Assembly: GCA_949592205.1 (NCBI GenBank)
Contig: CATIUR010000001.1
Span: forward strand, 19,545,501 to 19,609,500
DNA from: Helichrysum umbraculigerum
Lineage: Eukaryota > Streptophyta > Magnoliopsida > Asterales > Asteraceae
Reading direction: 5' to 3'
DNA: 64,000 nt
Below are positions 9,591-21,159 of the stretch, piece after piece (the first letter of the stretch is position 1; the number at the start of each line of letters is the position of its first letter). A model generated the notes under the pieces. It did not search any database. It saw only the letters and a program-made list of their open reading frames with translations, and had not been told where the DNA came from. A program made the translations under genes and the position numbers.

Positions 9591-12050
9591 ATGCCGCCAA
9601 AGACAAGACCATACACAGATGCCCAGATTACCTCCCTTATAACCCAGGCTGTTACTGAAGCCTTGGCTCGGAATACTCCACCAAGTTCCACGAGGAACAG
9701 CGATGCCGCTGAAACCCCTGCTACTAAACCTTGTTCTTACAAGGACTTCCAGAACTGCAAACCTCTAAACTTTGCAGGTACTGAGGGAGGTATCGGTCTA
9801 GTACGCTGGATCGAGAAAGTTGAGTCTGTATTTCTGATCTGCAACTGTGCGGAGGGAGACAAAGTTAAGTTCTCCGTTAGTACTTTTACTGACACCGCAC
9901 TCACCTGGTGGAACACATATGCCCAGACTGTGGGTGTTGCTAATGCTTACAAACTATCGTGGGAGGAGTTGAAGGAGATGTTGAGGGGCGAGTACTGCCC
10001 CAGGGATGAATTGAAACAGCTGGAAATGGAATTTTGGAACCACAAGATGCAGGGTGATGACATCACCGGATACACAAACCGTTTCCATCAACTAGCACTT
10101 CTGTGCCCAACCATGGTCGATCCTGAGTACAAGAGGATCGAGAAATTCGTTGATGGTCTTCCTGAGAGACTCCAAGACCTGGTGACTTCATCCAAACCGG
10201 GTACTATTCAGAGCGCCATCCGTATGGCCCATGAGCTAACGGCAAATTCTGTCCGCCGTGGCACAACTTCAACCCCATCTGCAAACAACAAACGCAAGTG
10301 GGAAGGAAACCCCAACTCATCCAACCAAACCTCCTATAAAAAGCCTGAGTTCGTTAAGGCTTATTCATCTGGAACTTCGGAGAAGAAAGGGTACAGCGGG
10401 AGCAGACCCTACTGTTCCAAATGCAACCGCCATCATGACGGTTCTTGCCCTTGCTCCAACTGCAAACGGTTCGGGCATTTAGCCAAGGATTGCCGAACCA
10501 ACATTTCTACCCCCAACACCAATGCACCAAAGGCCTGCTTTGGGTGCGGAAATTCAGGGCACTTCAAGAAAGATTGCCCAAAGCTGAAAAACAACAACAA
10601 CCCTGCTCGCGGCAGAGCTTTCGTTATCAAGGCTGGGGAAGCCAGACAAGACCCGAATGTCGTGACGGGTACGTTCCTTCTCAACGACCTTACTGCTTCT
10701 GTTTTATTTGATACCGGTGCCGATAGAAGCTTCATTTCTGAGAAATTTAGCCCTTTACTTGATATTACTCCCACTGCCTTAGATGCTAAATACATTGTAG
10801 AATTAGCTAACGGCAAACTGATTGAGACTGATAGCATCATACCCAACTGTACACTTAACCTCACGAACGAAACGTTTCCAATTGATTTAATCCCTGTCGA
10901 GATCGGCAGCTTCGATATTATTGTCGGTATGGATTGGTTATCCAAGCACCGAGCTGAAATCATCTGTCATGACAAACTCGTTCGCATACCTCTTGTCTCC
11001 GGTGGAACCTTAATCCTACAAGGGGAGACCGGCAGACGGAATCTGAATATCGTATCTTGTCTGAAAACTAGAAAATATCTACGAAAAGGGTATCAAGCTA
11101 TCCTCGCACATGTAACGGAGAAGAAGTCGGAGGAGAAGCGACTGGAGGATGTTACAATCGTGCGGGATTTCCCGGAAGTCTTTCCTGAAGACTTGCCCGG
11201 ACTTCCGCCACCTAGACAAATCGAATTTCAAATCGAACTTGTGCCAGGAGCTGCACCCGTGGCACGAGCCCCATACCGTTTAGCACCATCCGAAATGCAG
11301 GAGTTGTCTAACCAACTACAGGAACTCCTGGACAGAGGATTTATTCGACCCAGTTCCTCGCCTTGGGGAGCTCCGGTCTTATTCGTGAAAAAGAAAGATG
11401 GATCTTTCCGCATGTGTATCGATTACCGAGAGCTGAATAAGCTAACCATAAAGAATCGGTACCCACTCCCTAGAATCGATGACCTATTTGACCAGCTCCA
11501 GGGATCGAGTGTTTACTCAAAGATTGACCTACGGTCAGGTTATCATCAACTCCGAGTTCGTGACAATGATATTCCAAAGACAGCTTTCCGAACTCGTTAT
11601 GGGCATTACGAATTCCAAGTGATGCCATTCGGTTTAACCAACGCACCGGCCGTATTCATGGACCTTATGAATCGGGTGTGCAAACCATATCTTGACAAAT
11701 TCGTCATTGTGTTCATCGACGATATCCTGATTTACTCTCGCAACGAGCAGGAACATGCTCAACATCTGAAAACCATTCTAGGACTCCTTAGACACGAAGA
11801 GTTATATGCCAAATTCTCTAAGTGTGAGTTCTGGATTCGAACCGTTCAATTCCTCGGTCACGTGATTGACAGCCAAGGAATTCATGTTGATCCCGCCAAG
11901 ATTGAAGCAATCAAGGGCTGGGAGTCACCGACCACTCCAACCGAAGTGAGACAATTCTTAGGTCTTGCTGGTTATTACCGCCGATTCATTGAAAACTTTT
12001 CAAGAATAGCTGTTCCCTTAACAACACTGAACACTGACTCAGAAAGATAA
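9591..12050 (+). CDS. Gag-protease-reverse transcriptase portion of the Tekay polyprotein
   Basis: The ORF is 819 codons, from ATG at 9591 to a premature TAA at 12050. Gag (about residues 50-220) includes the retrotransposon gag fold around LTWWNTYAQTVG. Nucleocapsid has two CCHC knuckles, CSNCKRFGHLAKDC (about 287) and CFGCGNSGHFKKDC (about 316), preceded by an extra C-x2-C-H-rich stretch (CSKCNRHHDGSC). Protease carries the active-site DTGA (about 373). Reverse transcriptase begins near 550, with FIDDIL at the catalytic site (about 708). Gag and Pol are in one frame. The frame is lost at a 7-bp tandem duplication (ACACTGA twice, 12024-12037) between RT and RNase H, which adds a few foreign residues and a stop. 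It would encode the coat and replication enzymes of the element in cytoplasmic particles. Confidence 0.9.
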   Translation: MPPKTRPYTDAQITSLITQAVTEALARNTPPSSTRNSDAAETPATKPCSYKDFQNCKPLNFAGTEGGIGLVRWIEKVESVFLICNCAEGDKVKFSVSTFTDTALTWWNTYAQTVGVANAYKLSWEELKEMLRGEYCPRDELKQLEMEFWNHKMQGDDITGYTNRFHQLALLCPTMVDPEYKRIEKFVDGLPERLQDLVTSSKPGTIQSAIRMAHELTANSVRRGTTSTPSANNKRKWEGNPNSSNQTSYKKPEFVKAYSSGTSEKKGYSGSRPYCSKCNRHHDGSCPCSNCKRFGHLAKDCRTNISTPNTNAPKACFGCGNSGHFKKDCPKLKNNNNPARGRAFVIKAGEARQDPNVVTGTFLLNDLTASVLFDTGADRSFISEKFSPLLDITPTALDAKYIVELANGKLIETDSIIPNCTLNLTNETFPIDLIPVEIGSFDIIVGMDWLSKHRAEIICHDKLVRIPLVSGGTLILQGETGRRNLNIVSCLKTRKYLRKGYQAILAHVTEKKSEEKRLEDVTIVRDFPEVFPEDLPGLPPPRQIEFQIELVPGAAPVARAPYRLAPSEMQELSNQLQELLDRGFIRPSSSPWGAPVLFVKKKDGSFRMCIDYRELNKLTIKNRYPLPRIDDLFDQLQGSSVYSKIDLRSGYHQLRVRDNDIPKTAFRTRYGHYEFQVMPFGLTNAPAVFMDLMNRVCKPYLDKFVIVFIDDILIYSRNEQEHAQHLKTILGLLRHEELYAKFSKCEFWIRTVQFLGHVIDSQGIHVDPAKIEAIKGWESPTTPTEVRQFLGLAGYYRRFIENFSRIAVPLTTLNTDSER

Positions 12051-14008
12051 GAAGTTCGATTGGACTGATAAACAAGAGTCAGCCTTCCAGCTATTAAAAA
12101 ACAAACTTTGCAGTGCACCAATCTTGTCCTTACCCGAGGGCACCGATGATTTCGTAGTTTATTGCGACGCCTCACACCAAGGACTTGGTTGCGTGTTAAT
12201 GCAACGGGAAAAAGTCATTGCCTATGCCTCACGACAACTAAAAATTCACGAGAAAAACTATACGACCCACGACCTCGAGTTAGGTGCTGTGGTCTTCGCA
12301 TTGAAAATCTGGAGACATTATCTCTACGGTACGAGAAGCACTATCTTTACCGATCACAAAAGCCTCCAACACATATTCGATCAGAAAGATCTGAACATGA
12401 GGCAACGTCGCTGGGTTGAGTTACTTAGTGACTATGACTGCGAGATCAAATACCATCCGGGCAAGGCTAACATAGTTGCCGATGCCTTAAGCCGAAAAGA
12501 ACGAGTGAAACCCCTTCGAGTCCGAGCACTTTCTATAACAATTCATAACGAGCTCCCTACTCAAATCGTTACCGCTCAACTCGAAGCACTCAACGATGAA
12601 AACTTGAAAGATGAAGCCTTGCGAGGCTTGGATAAACAATTCGAAATCAAACCCGATGGAACTCGATACTTCTCTAATCGGGTGTGGTTACCCAAATTTG
12701 GAAACTTGCGAGAGTTGGTGATGGCTGAAGCTCACTAATCTCGATACTCTATACATCCTGGTTCTGAAAAGATGTATCACGACGTCAAAGGGTTGTATTG
12801 GTGGCCTAACATGAAAGCTGACATTGCCTTGTACGTCAGTAAATGCCTAACCTGTTCCAAAGTCAAGGCCGAACACCAAAGACCCTCAGGGTTACTTCAA
12901 CAACCTGAAATTCCTCAATGGAAATGGGAACAGATTACCATGGACTTCATTACCAAACTACCAAAAACTTCGAGTGGTTGCGATACCATTTGGGTGATCG
13001 TGGACCGTCTCACGAAATCTGCTCATTTTCTGGCAATCAAGGAAACCGACAAGATGGAGCGTCTGACTCGCATCTACGTCAAAGAAATCATCTCGCTACA
13101 CGGTGTACCTATCTCGATCATCTCGGATAGGGACAGCCGTTTCACTTCTAACTTTTGGCAATCACTACAGAAATCTCTTGGTACTCGTCTGGATATGAGT
13201 ACTGCTTATCACCCGCAAACCGATGGCCAAAGCGAGCGAACTATTCAAACACTGGAGGATATGCTACGAGCCTGCGTAGTTGACTTCGGTACTTCTTGGG
13301 AAAATCATTTACCTTTTGTGCGAGTTCTCGTACAATAACAGTTACCATACCAGCATAAAGGCTGCACCCTTCGAGGCACTTTACGGGCGTAAGTGCCGAT
13401 CACCTATCTGTTGGAATGAGTTAGGAGATTCCCAACTCACGGGTCCAGATATTATTCATGAAACTACTGAGAAAATCATCGGTATTCAAAACCGGCTGAA
13501 AGCCGCACGTGATCGTCAGAAAAGCTATGCTGACGTGAGACGCAAATACCTTGAGTTCCAGGTAGGGGACAAGGTACTTCTCAAAGTGGCACCGTGGAAG
13601 GGTGTCATCCGATTCGGAAAGCGAGGCAAACTAAATTCTAGATACATCGGACCATTCGAAATCCTGGAAAGGATTGGTCCAGTGGCATACCGCCTGCAAC
13701 TTCCTGCTGAACTTAGCAGCGTACACAACACATTCCACATTTCTAACTTGAAGAAATGTCTGTCTGACGAGACACTGATTATACCGCTCGACGAAATTCA
13801 AATCGATGATAAACTTCATTTTGTCGAGGAACCTATGGAAATCATGGACCGTGAGGTCAAACGATTGAAACAGAGTCGTATTCCCATCGTAAAAGTCAGG
13901 TGGAATTCTAGACGTGGTCCTGAATTCACCTGGGAACGGGAAGACCAAATGCGACAGAAATACCCACATCTCTTCCCAGATAACGCACCGTCCGTGCATT
14001 CAAGCTAA
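12037..14008 (+). pseudogene. RNase H-integrase-chromodomain portion of the Tekay polyprotein, broken
   Basis: It resumes in the other frame directly after the 7-bp duplication. RNase H shows YCDASHQGLGCVLMQ, ELGAVVFALKIWRHYLYG and DALSRKER. Integrase has the H2C2 finger and a D-D-E core. The C-terminus has the GPF/Y module and a chromodomain. Two further lesions follow: a TAA stop at 12736-12738 (an AAA codon in the array copies) and a frameshift near 13313-13316, where ACCTTTTGTG replaces ACCGTTGTG. The final segment is open to TAA at 14006-14008. Integrase and chromodomain direct insertion into chromatin in functional relatives. This copy cannot make the full protein. Confidence 0.88.
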
Positions 14009-14030
14009 TTTCGGGACGAAATTTCTTTAA

Positions 14031-14041
14031 CAAGGGGAGAA
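14031..14041 (+). other. Polypurine tract of the Tekay element
   Basis: CAAGGGGAGAA immediately precedes the 3' LTR. It is the expected plus-strand primer site. The same tract precedes the array LTRs at 751, 3234 and 5717. Confidence 0.85.
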
Positions 14042-16472
14042 TGTAACACCTGCTAAATTATGATAATTAATTATGCCTAATTAATTGTAACTAGATGTAA
14101 TTAGTATGTAATAGGACTAATTGCAGACTCTATTTGTATATATATAAGGTGATTTATATATATGTGTGTACTTACGCGATTTGGATGAATCGTACGAATT
14201 AACCGGACGGAGTCCGACGCAGTTATTTGGACGTTGGTGACAGAAATTTACTTAAATAATAAGAACGTATTTTGTTATATAAAATACGCAACTGAACGAA
14301 CATTATTTACATATTATTGCGACGACATTTAAATAATGCAACAAAACGTAATAAACGCGAATTAATAATTTAAATACTTCGACAAATGTTTTTATTATTA
14401 ATTTCAAAGTATTTTTATTTAAATACTCCAGTTACGTTTTAAAAATATAAACGTTTGGTTAAATATTAAGAACTAGTGATTAAACGATTAGGACACGGAG
14501 TCAACACTGTGCTTTGGGGAGTATTTCCCCCTCCTTCCTTGATGGATCAGCCAACCCCACCCCCATACCCACTTCTTTTCTTTCAATTTCATTATCACTA
14601 AACACACACACAAACCAAAAACTCTCTCAACTCAAATCTACACCAAATTTTCGGAATACAAACCGACCCACGAAATTTACATATTCGGAATCACCATCAC
14701 GAGTGGAGCAAGAATATCAAGATCGTTTTCATTATTTCATCCCCGATTTAGCTCGATTTGCAAAAGTAAGAAAATTCTAAAATCTTAGATCTATTCAATT
14801 TGGTGTAATGTTTTGATGTTTTGATGTGTACACAACATAGTTATAACCTAATACTAGAAGAAAACACGATTTTATAGCTCAAAAATGGGTTAGATTTGCG
14901 TTTTTGGTCGGAAAATCACGAAAACCGAAAGTTTCTGGGCTGGTGTTCATACGTGCGACACAAGCCTTGTGTCGCACACTGTGTCGCATAAACCCATTTG
15001 TGTCGCACCTTGTGTCGCACCAACCTTTAGTGTCGTAATCTTTGCGACACAATATTGTGTCGCACTCTATGTCGCATATTATGTCGTATTTCCATACGAC
15101 ACAACCACTATGTCGCTATTAAATTAGCATTTCGCATCTGATGCGACACAATCCTTGTGTCGTATCCTTGTGTCGCATGAAGTCTGCGACACAACCCTTG
15201 TGTCGCATGACAAACTTTAGTGTCGCATTTTGTGTCGCAAAACACAGCAAATTTACAATTTAATTCCAAGTTAAGTGTTAGACATTTGGGACTTCAAACG
15301 ATTATGCAATATAACATTTAAGGGACATTGAGACATATTTTTCAAGCCTAACACTTCAAACAAACATACATATGTCGGGATTAACACTTCAACTAAATCA
15401 CCAACGGGCCAAACATACTTTTCAACAAACAAACAATTACAAACATACGGACAAACATTGGATATACTAGTTGTGTACAACTAAACGAAACGTCTCACGA
15501 GACACTTACTCACATAACTTCATATGATTAGGCATTTGAAGGTTACGGGTTCGGAGAACCTACTTGCTATATTTACTACTTGCTATTTGCTACGGCTTAT
15601 TACCAGACTCAGGTGAGTCTTACAGCCCCACTTTTACTGTTTTATCTTATTGGGGGAGAAACATGCTACTACTTTTCCTTGAACACAAGTACTAAAACTG
15701 TTTACTATACCAAACGGAATTGCATGAGTTGTTTACTATTTACAGAAGTCTCTCCATCATATATCGTTAGTTATGGACTTAAGCGCGAACACTAGTTAAT
15801 GGATCCATTAGGGAAATGACCCTCCCCGCCCGGGGTAGTAGCGCTACCACGAACCGTTCTGTATAAACGGGCGACTATTATTCGTTACATATGCTTGCTC
15901 AGTTACGAGCATGTCACGGGAGCAACTTATTACTTACGGGTTAAGCTTCGATTATGAGCCTCATGGCAACGGTATAAACTTTCTTACTTACATTTGCTGG
16001 ATTGCAATTACTGGTTTTACGATTTCTGGATTGAAATTGCTGATTTTACGCCTGCGGGCATTACTGATGAAATCTCGTGTTCAAAGCTAATATTACTTAC
16101 AAACCTGTGAGATTCACCAACCTTTTGGTTGACTCTTTTTAGCATGTTTTCTCAGGTACTCGGATGGAGTTGGATTACTCCAGGATTTTAGCTAGAGTCG
16201 CATGATTTCAACACAACTGCATTAACGGAGATTCTTAGCATTATCTTTTGTATATTTTGATTATGTAATATAATCTCCCGCTATACGCGCGGACTCTAGG
16301 AAACATTTTTGTATACGAAAACACTAAGTTTTCAAACAATATATCTATGGAATGTAACTAATTTACAAACGTTGCATATAGATGTCGTTTACTTTATCTT
16401 TGTGCTGTGATATTTGATTAGTAACACCCCAAACTATGCTTCCGCAAAATAGTGAATTTCGGGGGTGTTACA
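14042..16472 (+). repeat. 3' LTR of the Tekay-like element
   Basis: The LTR is 2,431 bp, TGTAACACC to GGTGTTACA, and lacks the Mutator-like MITE of the 5' LTR. By eye it differs from the 5' LTR by scattered substitutions and a 3-bp indel near 16302 (AAACATTTT versus AAATTACATTTT). The palindromic GTCGCA array is present at 14953-15240. Small ORFs inside it (for example 15271-15480) have no recognisable product. Confidence 0.92.
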
Positions 16473-17055
16473 CTTTAGAGATAGAATTTGACTACAAACG
16501 GTGGACAAACTGGTCTACAATAGTTTGCTAACATGTTCGTCTCATTTTGACATTTCATCCATAATTGACACGTCTTGTAGTTCCTTACGGTTAAAAAGTT
16601 ATTCCATATTTTTATTACTTTAAAGTTTAATATTGATAATACACATAAGATTTTATTAAACATGTAAGGGTATGTTAGTAATTTCAAGTAAGTTTTTTTA
16701 AATATTAATAATCATGTTAGAGGTAAATTAGTAAATTATATCTTAAAAAAACATTGACATTCATTACATATTTGTATAGATAAATATAGAAAAACTTTGA
16801 TTAATTAGAATTTAATGTCATATGTTTGTTACTTTAAAGTTAATAATGATAGTATTAATGAGATTTTATAAATGTAGGGGTATGTTAGTAATTTCAAGTA
16901 GGATTTCAAATATTATTAGTAATCTTAGGGGCATATTGATAATTTCTCTCTTAAAAAAATCGTTCAAAATGTGTTATATATTACTAATAGATAATATATA
17001 TATAGATAACTAAAATTCATATTTGATTTCTTTGATTGTATAACTAAACAAATAA
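16473..17055. other. AT-rich intergenic DNA with a degenerate ~200-bp direct repeat
   Basis: No gene is seen. A segment ending GGGTATGTTAGTAATTTCAAGTA occurs twice (around 16600-16690 and 16810-16905), with similar flanking text (TTACTTTAAAGTT), suggesting an old tandem duplication of about 200 bp. It is followed by the TSD of the next MITE. Confidence 0.5.
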
Positions 17056-17617
17056 GGGCAAATGGCCCAAAATGGTAACCAATTTGTCAAAATTTGACAA
17101 TAAAGGGAATATGAGTTTTGTCGATGCCAAAAAAGGACTCACATTTTAAAATCGTGCCATAAAAGGATTTAATTTGTCAGAGAAGTTCAATTAAGGGTAT
17201 AATTGTTGTTTCATTCTTAATAACATGCCATAAAAGGATTAAGTATTTTGAAATCATGCCATAAAAGTAGTAAACATTTTGAAATCATGTCATAAAAGGA
17301 TTAAACACTCAAAATAAATTTCGGGTTTAAAGACTCAAAACGTAAAATTAGTGTTTATAATTTATGTTTTCTAGGTCAAAAATGTCACGTATTAATTAAA
17401 TATTTGAGATTTAAGCCCCACATAAATTAAAGTCGATCAAAAATTGAGAGAGAAAAAATGAAACATTGCTTACACCTTTAATTGAACTTTTTTAACAACT
17501 AAACTCCTTTTATGGCACGATTTTTCAAATATAGGTCCTTTTTGGGCATCAGTAAAAGTGATATTTCCTTTATTGTCAAATTTTGACAAGTTGATTACCT
17601 TTTCGGGCCATTTGCCC
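17056..17617. mobile_element. Mutator-like foldback MITE, 562 bp, 9-bp TSD
   Basis: It is bounded by the 9-bp duplication AACAAATAA (17047-17055 and 17618-17626). The ends are inverted: GGGCAAATGGCCCAAAA on the left, TTTTCGGGCCATTTGCCC on the right, with the arms continuing through TTGTCAAAATTTGACAATAAA. The inner arms repeat 'GCCATAAAAGGA'-type text several times. There is no coding capacity. Confidence 0.9.
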
Positions 17618-17626
17618 AACAAATAA

Positions 17627-17990
17627 AGTTAGTAATCTTTTTTTTTATTAGTGTTGATTTGTATTTTTTATTTAATTGAAATATATTGCAAGTAAATAAT
17701 TTTTGAATGTAAATGTAAAAGGAAAAGAAGAATATGTATTTAAATCTTCAAAACAAATCCAAAAATCTTCTAACAGAGACTTCATTTAAATAATTTCATC
17801 CCATTTGTAAAATAGATAAGGTGCTACGAAATGAATTTTAGGGAAATAACCCGTGTTGCAAAATTGCGCAGTTCTTTCGTGCTGTTTGGCTGAATTGAAG
17901 AACCGATCTTGTAAATATTAATAATCTTCAAGGGTTGAAAATATAACTTTTATTTATAAAAATGTCTTCAACTACACCATTGATTTGTGT
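17627..17990. other. AT-rich intergenic DNA
   Basis: No ORF, repeat boundary or RNA gene could be supported in these 364 bp. The last five bases (TGTGT) are the left TSD of the next solo LTR. Confidence 0.4.
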
Positions 17991-18469
17991 TGTAACATCC
18001 CAATTTCGTACATATTCTTTTATTAATTAAGTATAAGTTAAAATGTTTGCTTCATAATATTAATGTCATAAGTCCAAGTTAGACCAATAAGTTAGTCAAG
18101 TTAGTTAAGTTTATTAAAGTGTAAGTTATTTTGTGTAGAGGGGCTAATTATGTCATAACATTAACGGAGGGTCCAAAAATGAAAATATACTATTAAAAAC
18201 CCCTCCCTTTCAAGAAAAATCTGGAAAATCAGATTTTTGTGTGTGTAGTGTGTGTGTTAGTCGACCAAAAAGGGGCGGGAAGGAGAAAGAACAAGTTTCA
18301 TCAAATTGAGGTTAAATCCTTGTGTTTTCAAGCTTCTAAACTTGATTCTAGCATCATCAAGGTAAGATTAACACTTTTCTATCTCTCAATTTGTTGACTT
18401 GATGAAGTTTGTCATGAACCCTAAAATGGGTTTTAGGAATTGGTTAAAATTATTGAAGTAGAAATCTTA

Positions 18470-19531
18470 GGGCGCGTTTGGTTGGAAGAATATTTTTTTG
18501 ATGGAATGGAATCTATTAAAGGAATGGAATTTGAAGGAATGGGATTTAAATGAATCTAAATCTAATTCAATTACATAATCATGTTTGGTTTGTATATTTA
18601 TGAAAGGAATTGGAATGCAAATAATGTCAAATGACATGATTACCCTTTTTTCATATTCTAAATAAACTGAATAATAATCAACAAAAATTAGTTACAGTAT
18701 TTATTTATCAATTACATAATCATGTTTGGTTTGTATATTTTAAACTTTATTTTATTAAATCAAACAATAATTAAAAATAAAAAATAAAAAATAAAGAAAA
18801 AAAAGAAGATATTATATTGGATGGATATCTTCTTCAACCACCTACCACTAGTGTCATCCACATCATGTTCTTCAAAAGCAAACCAACCTGCTGCATCCCC
18901 ATAACCACTACAAAATCTCAAAAATTAATCTCTTATATAAAACGTAAATCATACACAAAATATAATGCCCTAGAAAAATTCAAGTATAGGAAGGAAGGAA
19001 GAAGAAACAACAAAGAATAAAAGGATTTTGTGTCTCGATGGTGGTGACTTGTCTGATGGTAGTGGTTGGTTTGACGACAGTCAATGGTACGATCCGATGG
19101 TCTGGCCCAGCGGTGGTGGCGACCGGTGACTAATCCGACGATGGTGGCGACCGGTTACTAATCCGACGGTGGTGGCGACCGGTGATTAATCCGACGATGG
19201 TGGTGGCCGGTGAGTGTCCGACGGTGATGGTTGGCTGGATCTGATAGAGATCATCTTGGAATAATTTGTTAATGGTGGGTCTTTGATGTAGATGAAATAA
19301 ACAATAGAAGTGATGACGTTATATGAGGGCATTTTTGTCTGGTAGATTCAAGAGCCACAAGGAATTAAAATCCATCACTCTCTTGATGGAATGAAGATTC
19401 CGTGAATGAAGGAATGTTGACATTCCAAAGAATTGAATTCCTCCCAAATTTTGCAACCAAACACGATTTCTGATGGAATTCAATTCCAATTCCCTCCACA
19501 TTCCTTCAGATTATGTGAAACAAACAGGGCC
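18470..19531. mobile_element. PIF/Harbinger-like non-autonomous element, TSD TTA
   Basis: The ends are GGGCGCGTTTGGTTGG and AAACAAACAGGGCC, matching the GGGCCTGTTTGG style of PIF/Harbinger elements. They are flanked by TTA (18467-18469 and 19532-19534). Subterminal regions are inverted (GGAATGGAAT-type text left, ATTCCATTCC/ATTCCTTC-type text right). The interior has a 33-bp direct repeat (18565-18598 and 18707-18740) and a GC-rich minisatellite at about 19095-19215. There is no transposase. It inserted into the solo LTR. Confidence 0.8.
19095..19215. repeat. GC-rich minisatellite, ~36-bp units
   Basis: Three to four imperfect copies of a unit containing GGTGGCGACCGGT and TAATCCGACG are arranged head to tail inside the Harbinger-like element. 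Composition contrasts with the AT-rich surroundings. Confidence 0.75.
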
Positions 19532-20933
19532 TTAGATGATGATTTTTATGTATAAAGGAGTTTGTGTAAGTGTGAAATAGAGAGTTTCATAATGATAATT
19601 GAATTGCTATAAGTTTTGCTAAATTGGGGAAATTGTGAATGACGATGATGAAATAATATTGCTTGAGTATTGTTGTTGTTGAAGAGTTACCAAGTTAGTC
19701 TAATGCATGTTAAGTTTCTTCCAAAAATGAAAGATGGTAGTTGTAGTGAATATGTGTTTGAGATGAAAATGAGTTACAAGTAAGGTAATATGCTTGAGTT
19801 AACATGAGTTGTTGATAGAAATTAAAAGAGAAACCCAACAATGTAATATTGAGAATTTGGTATAAGGAAGGTTGTTACCCTATGTAGTAATTAACCTTGT
19901 TTATGTGTTTTGTGTATAGGTTAAAGAGTCTTAAAGAACTATTGAGAATTTCTAATTGTTCCATTGTGGTAAAGGTAAGTAATAGCTAACTCGAATGGTA
20001 GTTATTGGTAAGAAGTTATTCTGTTAAGTTTGGTGTTAGTAAAGTATGCGAGCATACCAATGTACAGGTTGTAAGGTAATAAGGATGTGCGAGCACATCA
20101 TTTGTACAGTTTTGTAAGGATATTAAGTATGACAACGGGACTTGAGAAATCTCGTTGATCATGTCTTAACCTCATGGTAAGGTTCCTTCGAGAAGGAACA
20201 AGGTAGCAGAAAGATGAGGATCCTCAAATGTAAGAAGATAAGTCAGTGGAGAAAGGTTATGTATTAGGTGGTTCACACGAGTGTGAACACCTATTGGTAA
20301 GTGGTTTAAAGAAAATACGAGTATGTTCTATAATCGGTAGCAAGTTGTTATGTGTTTATGTTTATTGTGTAGTATTTTGTAGTTGTAAGTCTTGTTACTA
20401 TTACTTACTAAGCATAATCGCTTACTCCGTTATTGTTGTTGATGATGTGCAGGTGTAAGCGGGTCAGGTGGTAAGTTGGGCAAAGAAAGCAGGAATCGGC
20501 TAAGGGTGGAACTTGCTAACGAGTTAGTAAGTTGAATCCCTTACATCTTGTAGAATCATGCTCTCGGTAGAACTATGAAAGCTCCATTTGTAAAAGTGAT
20601 GTTTTGGGTATGCACATGTAGTAATGAATGTTTGACCCGTTTGTAATTTTCATACAAAGCAGTTGTTTTGGGATTCAACTTGGTAGTCATAAAGCTTTTG
20701 AGAAGTCATGAATCTTCTATGTATTATGTCATGTACATAGTGTAAGTGTTAGAATTTAAAGAGGAGTAGTAGTAATATTATGTTGAGTTATGTTGGAAGC
20801 TTGGGTCATTTAAAAGTACAAAAATTGTTATTGAAAGTTAGTTTTGCAGATTGTCAAGTGTGGTAAATGTTTTGTTTAAAGGTTTGGGTCAAAAGCTGTG
20901 TTTTTGCAGAGTTCTCAGGTCCTAGGCATAATT

Positions 20934-21159
20934 ACGCGATCCCACAAGTAGTCTAGGATCGCGTAACAAAGAGGAAAATATTTACAGTCGATTTTACACT
21001 TAGATACGCGATCCCAGGCATGGGCTAGGATCGCGTATGTATGTAGGAAATGTTATCAGTCCGTTTTTCAACTAGTTTACGCGATCCCTCTCTTATTCCG
21101 GGATCTTGTATGTCAGTGTATTTTGGTTACGCGATCCCACCACTTCAGTAGGATCACGT
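20934..21159. repeat. Four ACGCGATCC/GGATCGCGT hairpins in the solo LTR
   Basis: Inverted pairs lie at 20934-20964, 21006-21036, 21079-21109 and 21129-21159. Each has ACGCGATCC(C), a loop of about 12-14 bases, and the complement (A)GGATCGCGT; pairs 3 and 4 carry one mismatch each in the right arm. Spacing between pairs is irregular (about 42, 43 and 20 bp). The function is unknown. Confidence 0.85.

Larger units (their letters stand above)
5728..16472 (+). mobile_element. Ty3/gypsy chromovirus (Tekay/Del-like), full length but mutated
   Basis: The order is 5' LTR (5728-8463), PBS for initiator Met tRNA (8467), short coiled-coil ORF (8785-9297), Gag-protease-RT-RNase H-integrase-chromodomain (9591-14008), polypurine tract (14031-14041) and 3' LTR (14042-16472). 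LTR ends are TGTAACACC and GGTGTTACA. The two LTRs share private variants (TTATGAT, AATAGGACT, an extended GTCGCA array) not found in the array LTRs, so they belong to one element. Protein order (integrase after RNase H) and the C-terminal chromodomain define a chromovirus. No TSD can be tested because the left flank is the array; the right flank is CTTTAG. Coding breaks make it non-autonomous today. Confidence 0.92.
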
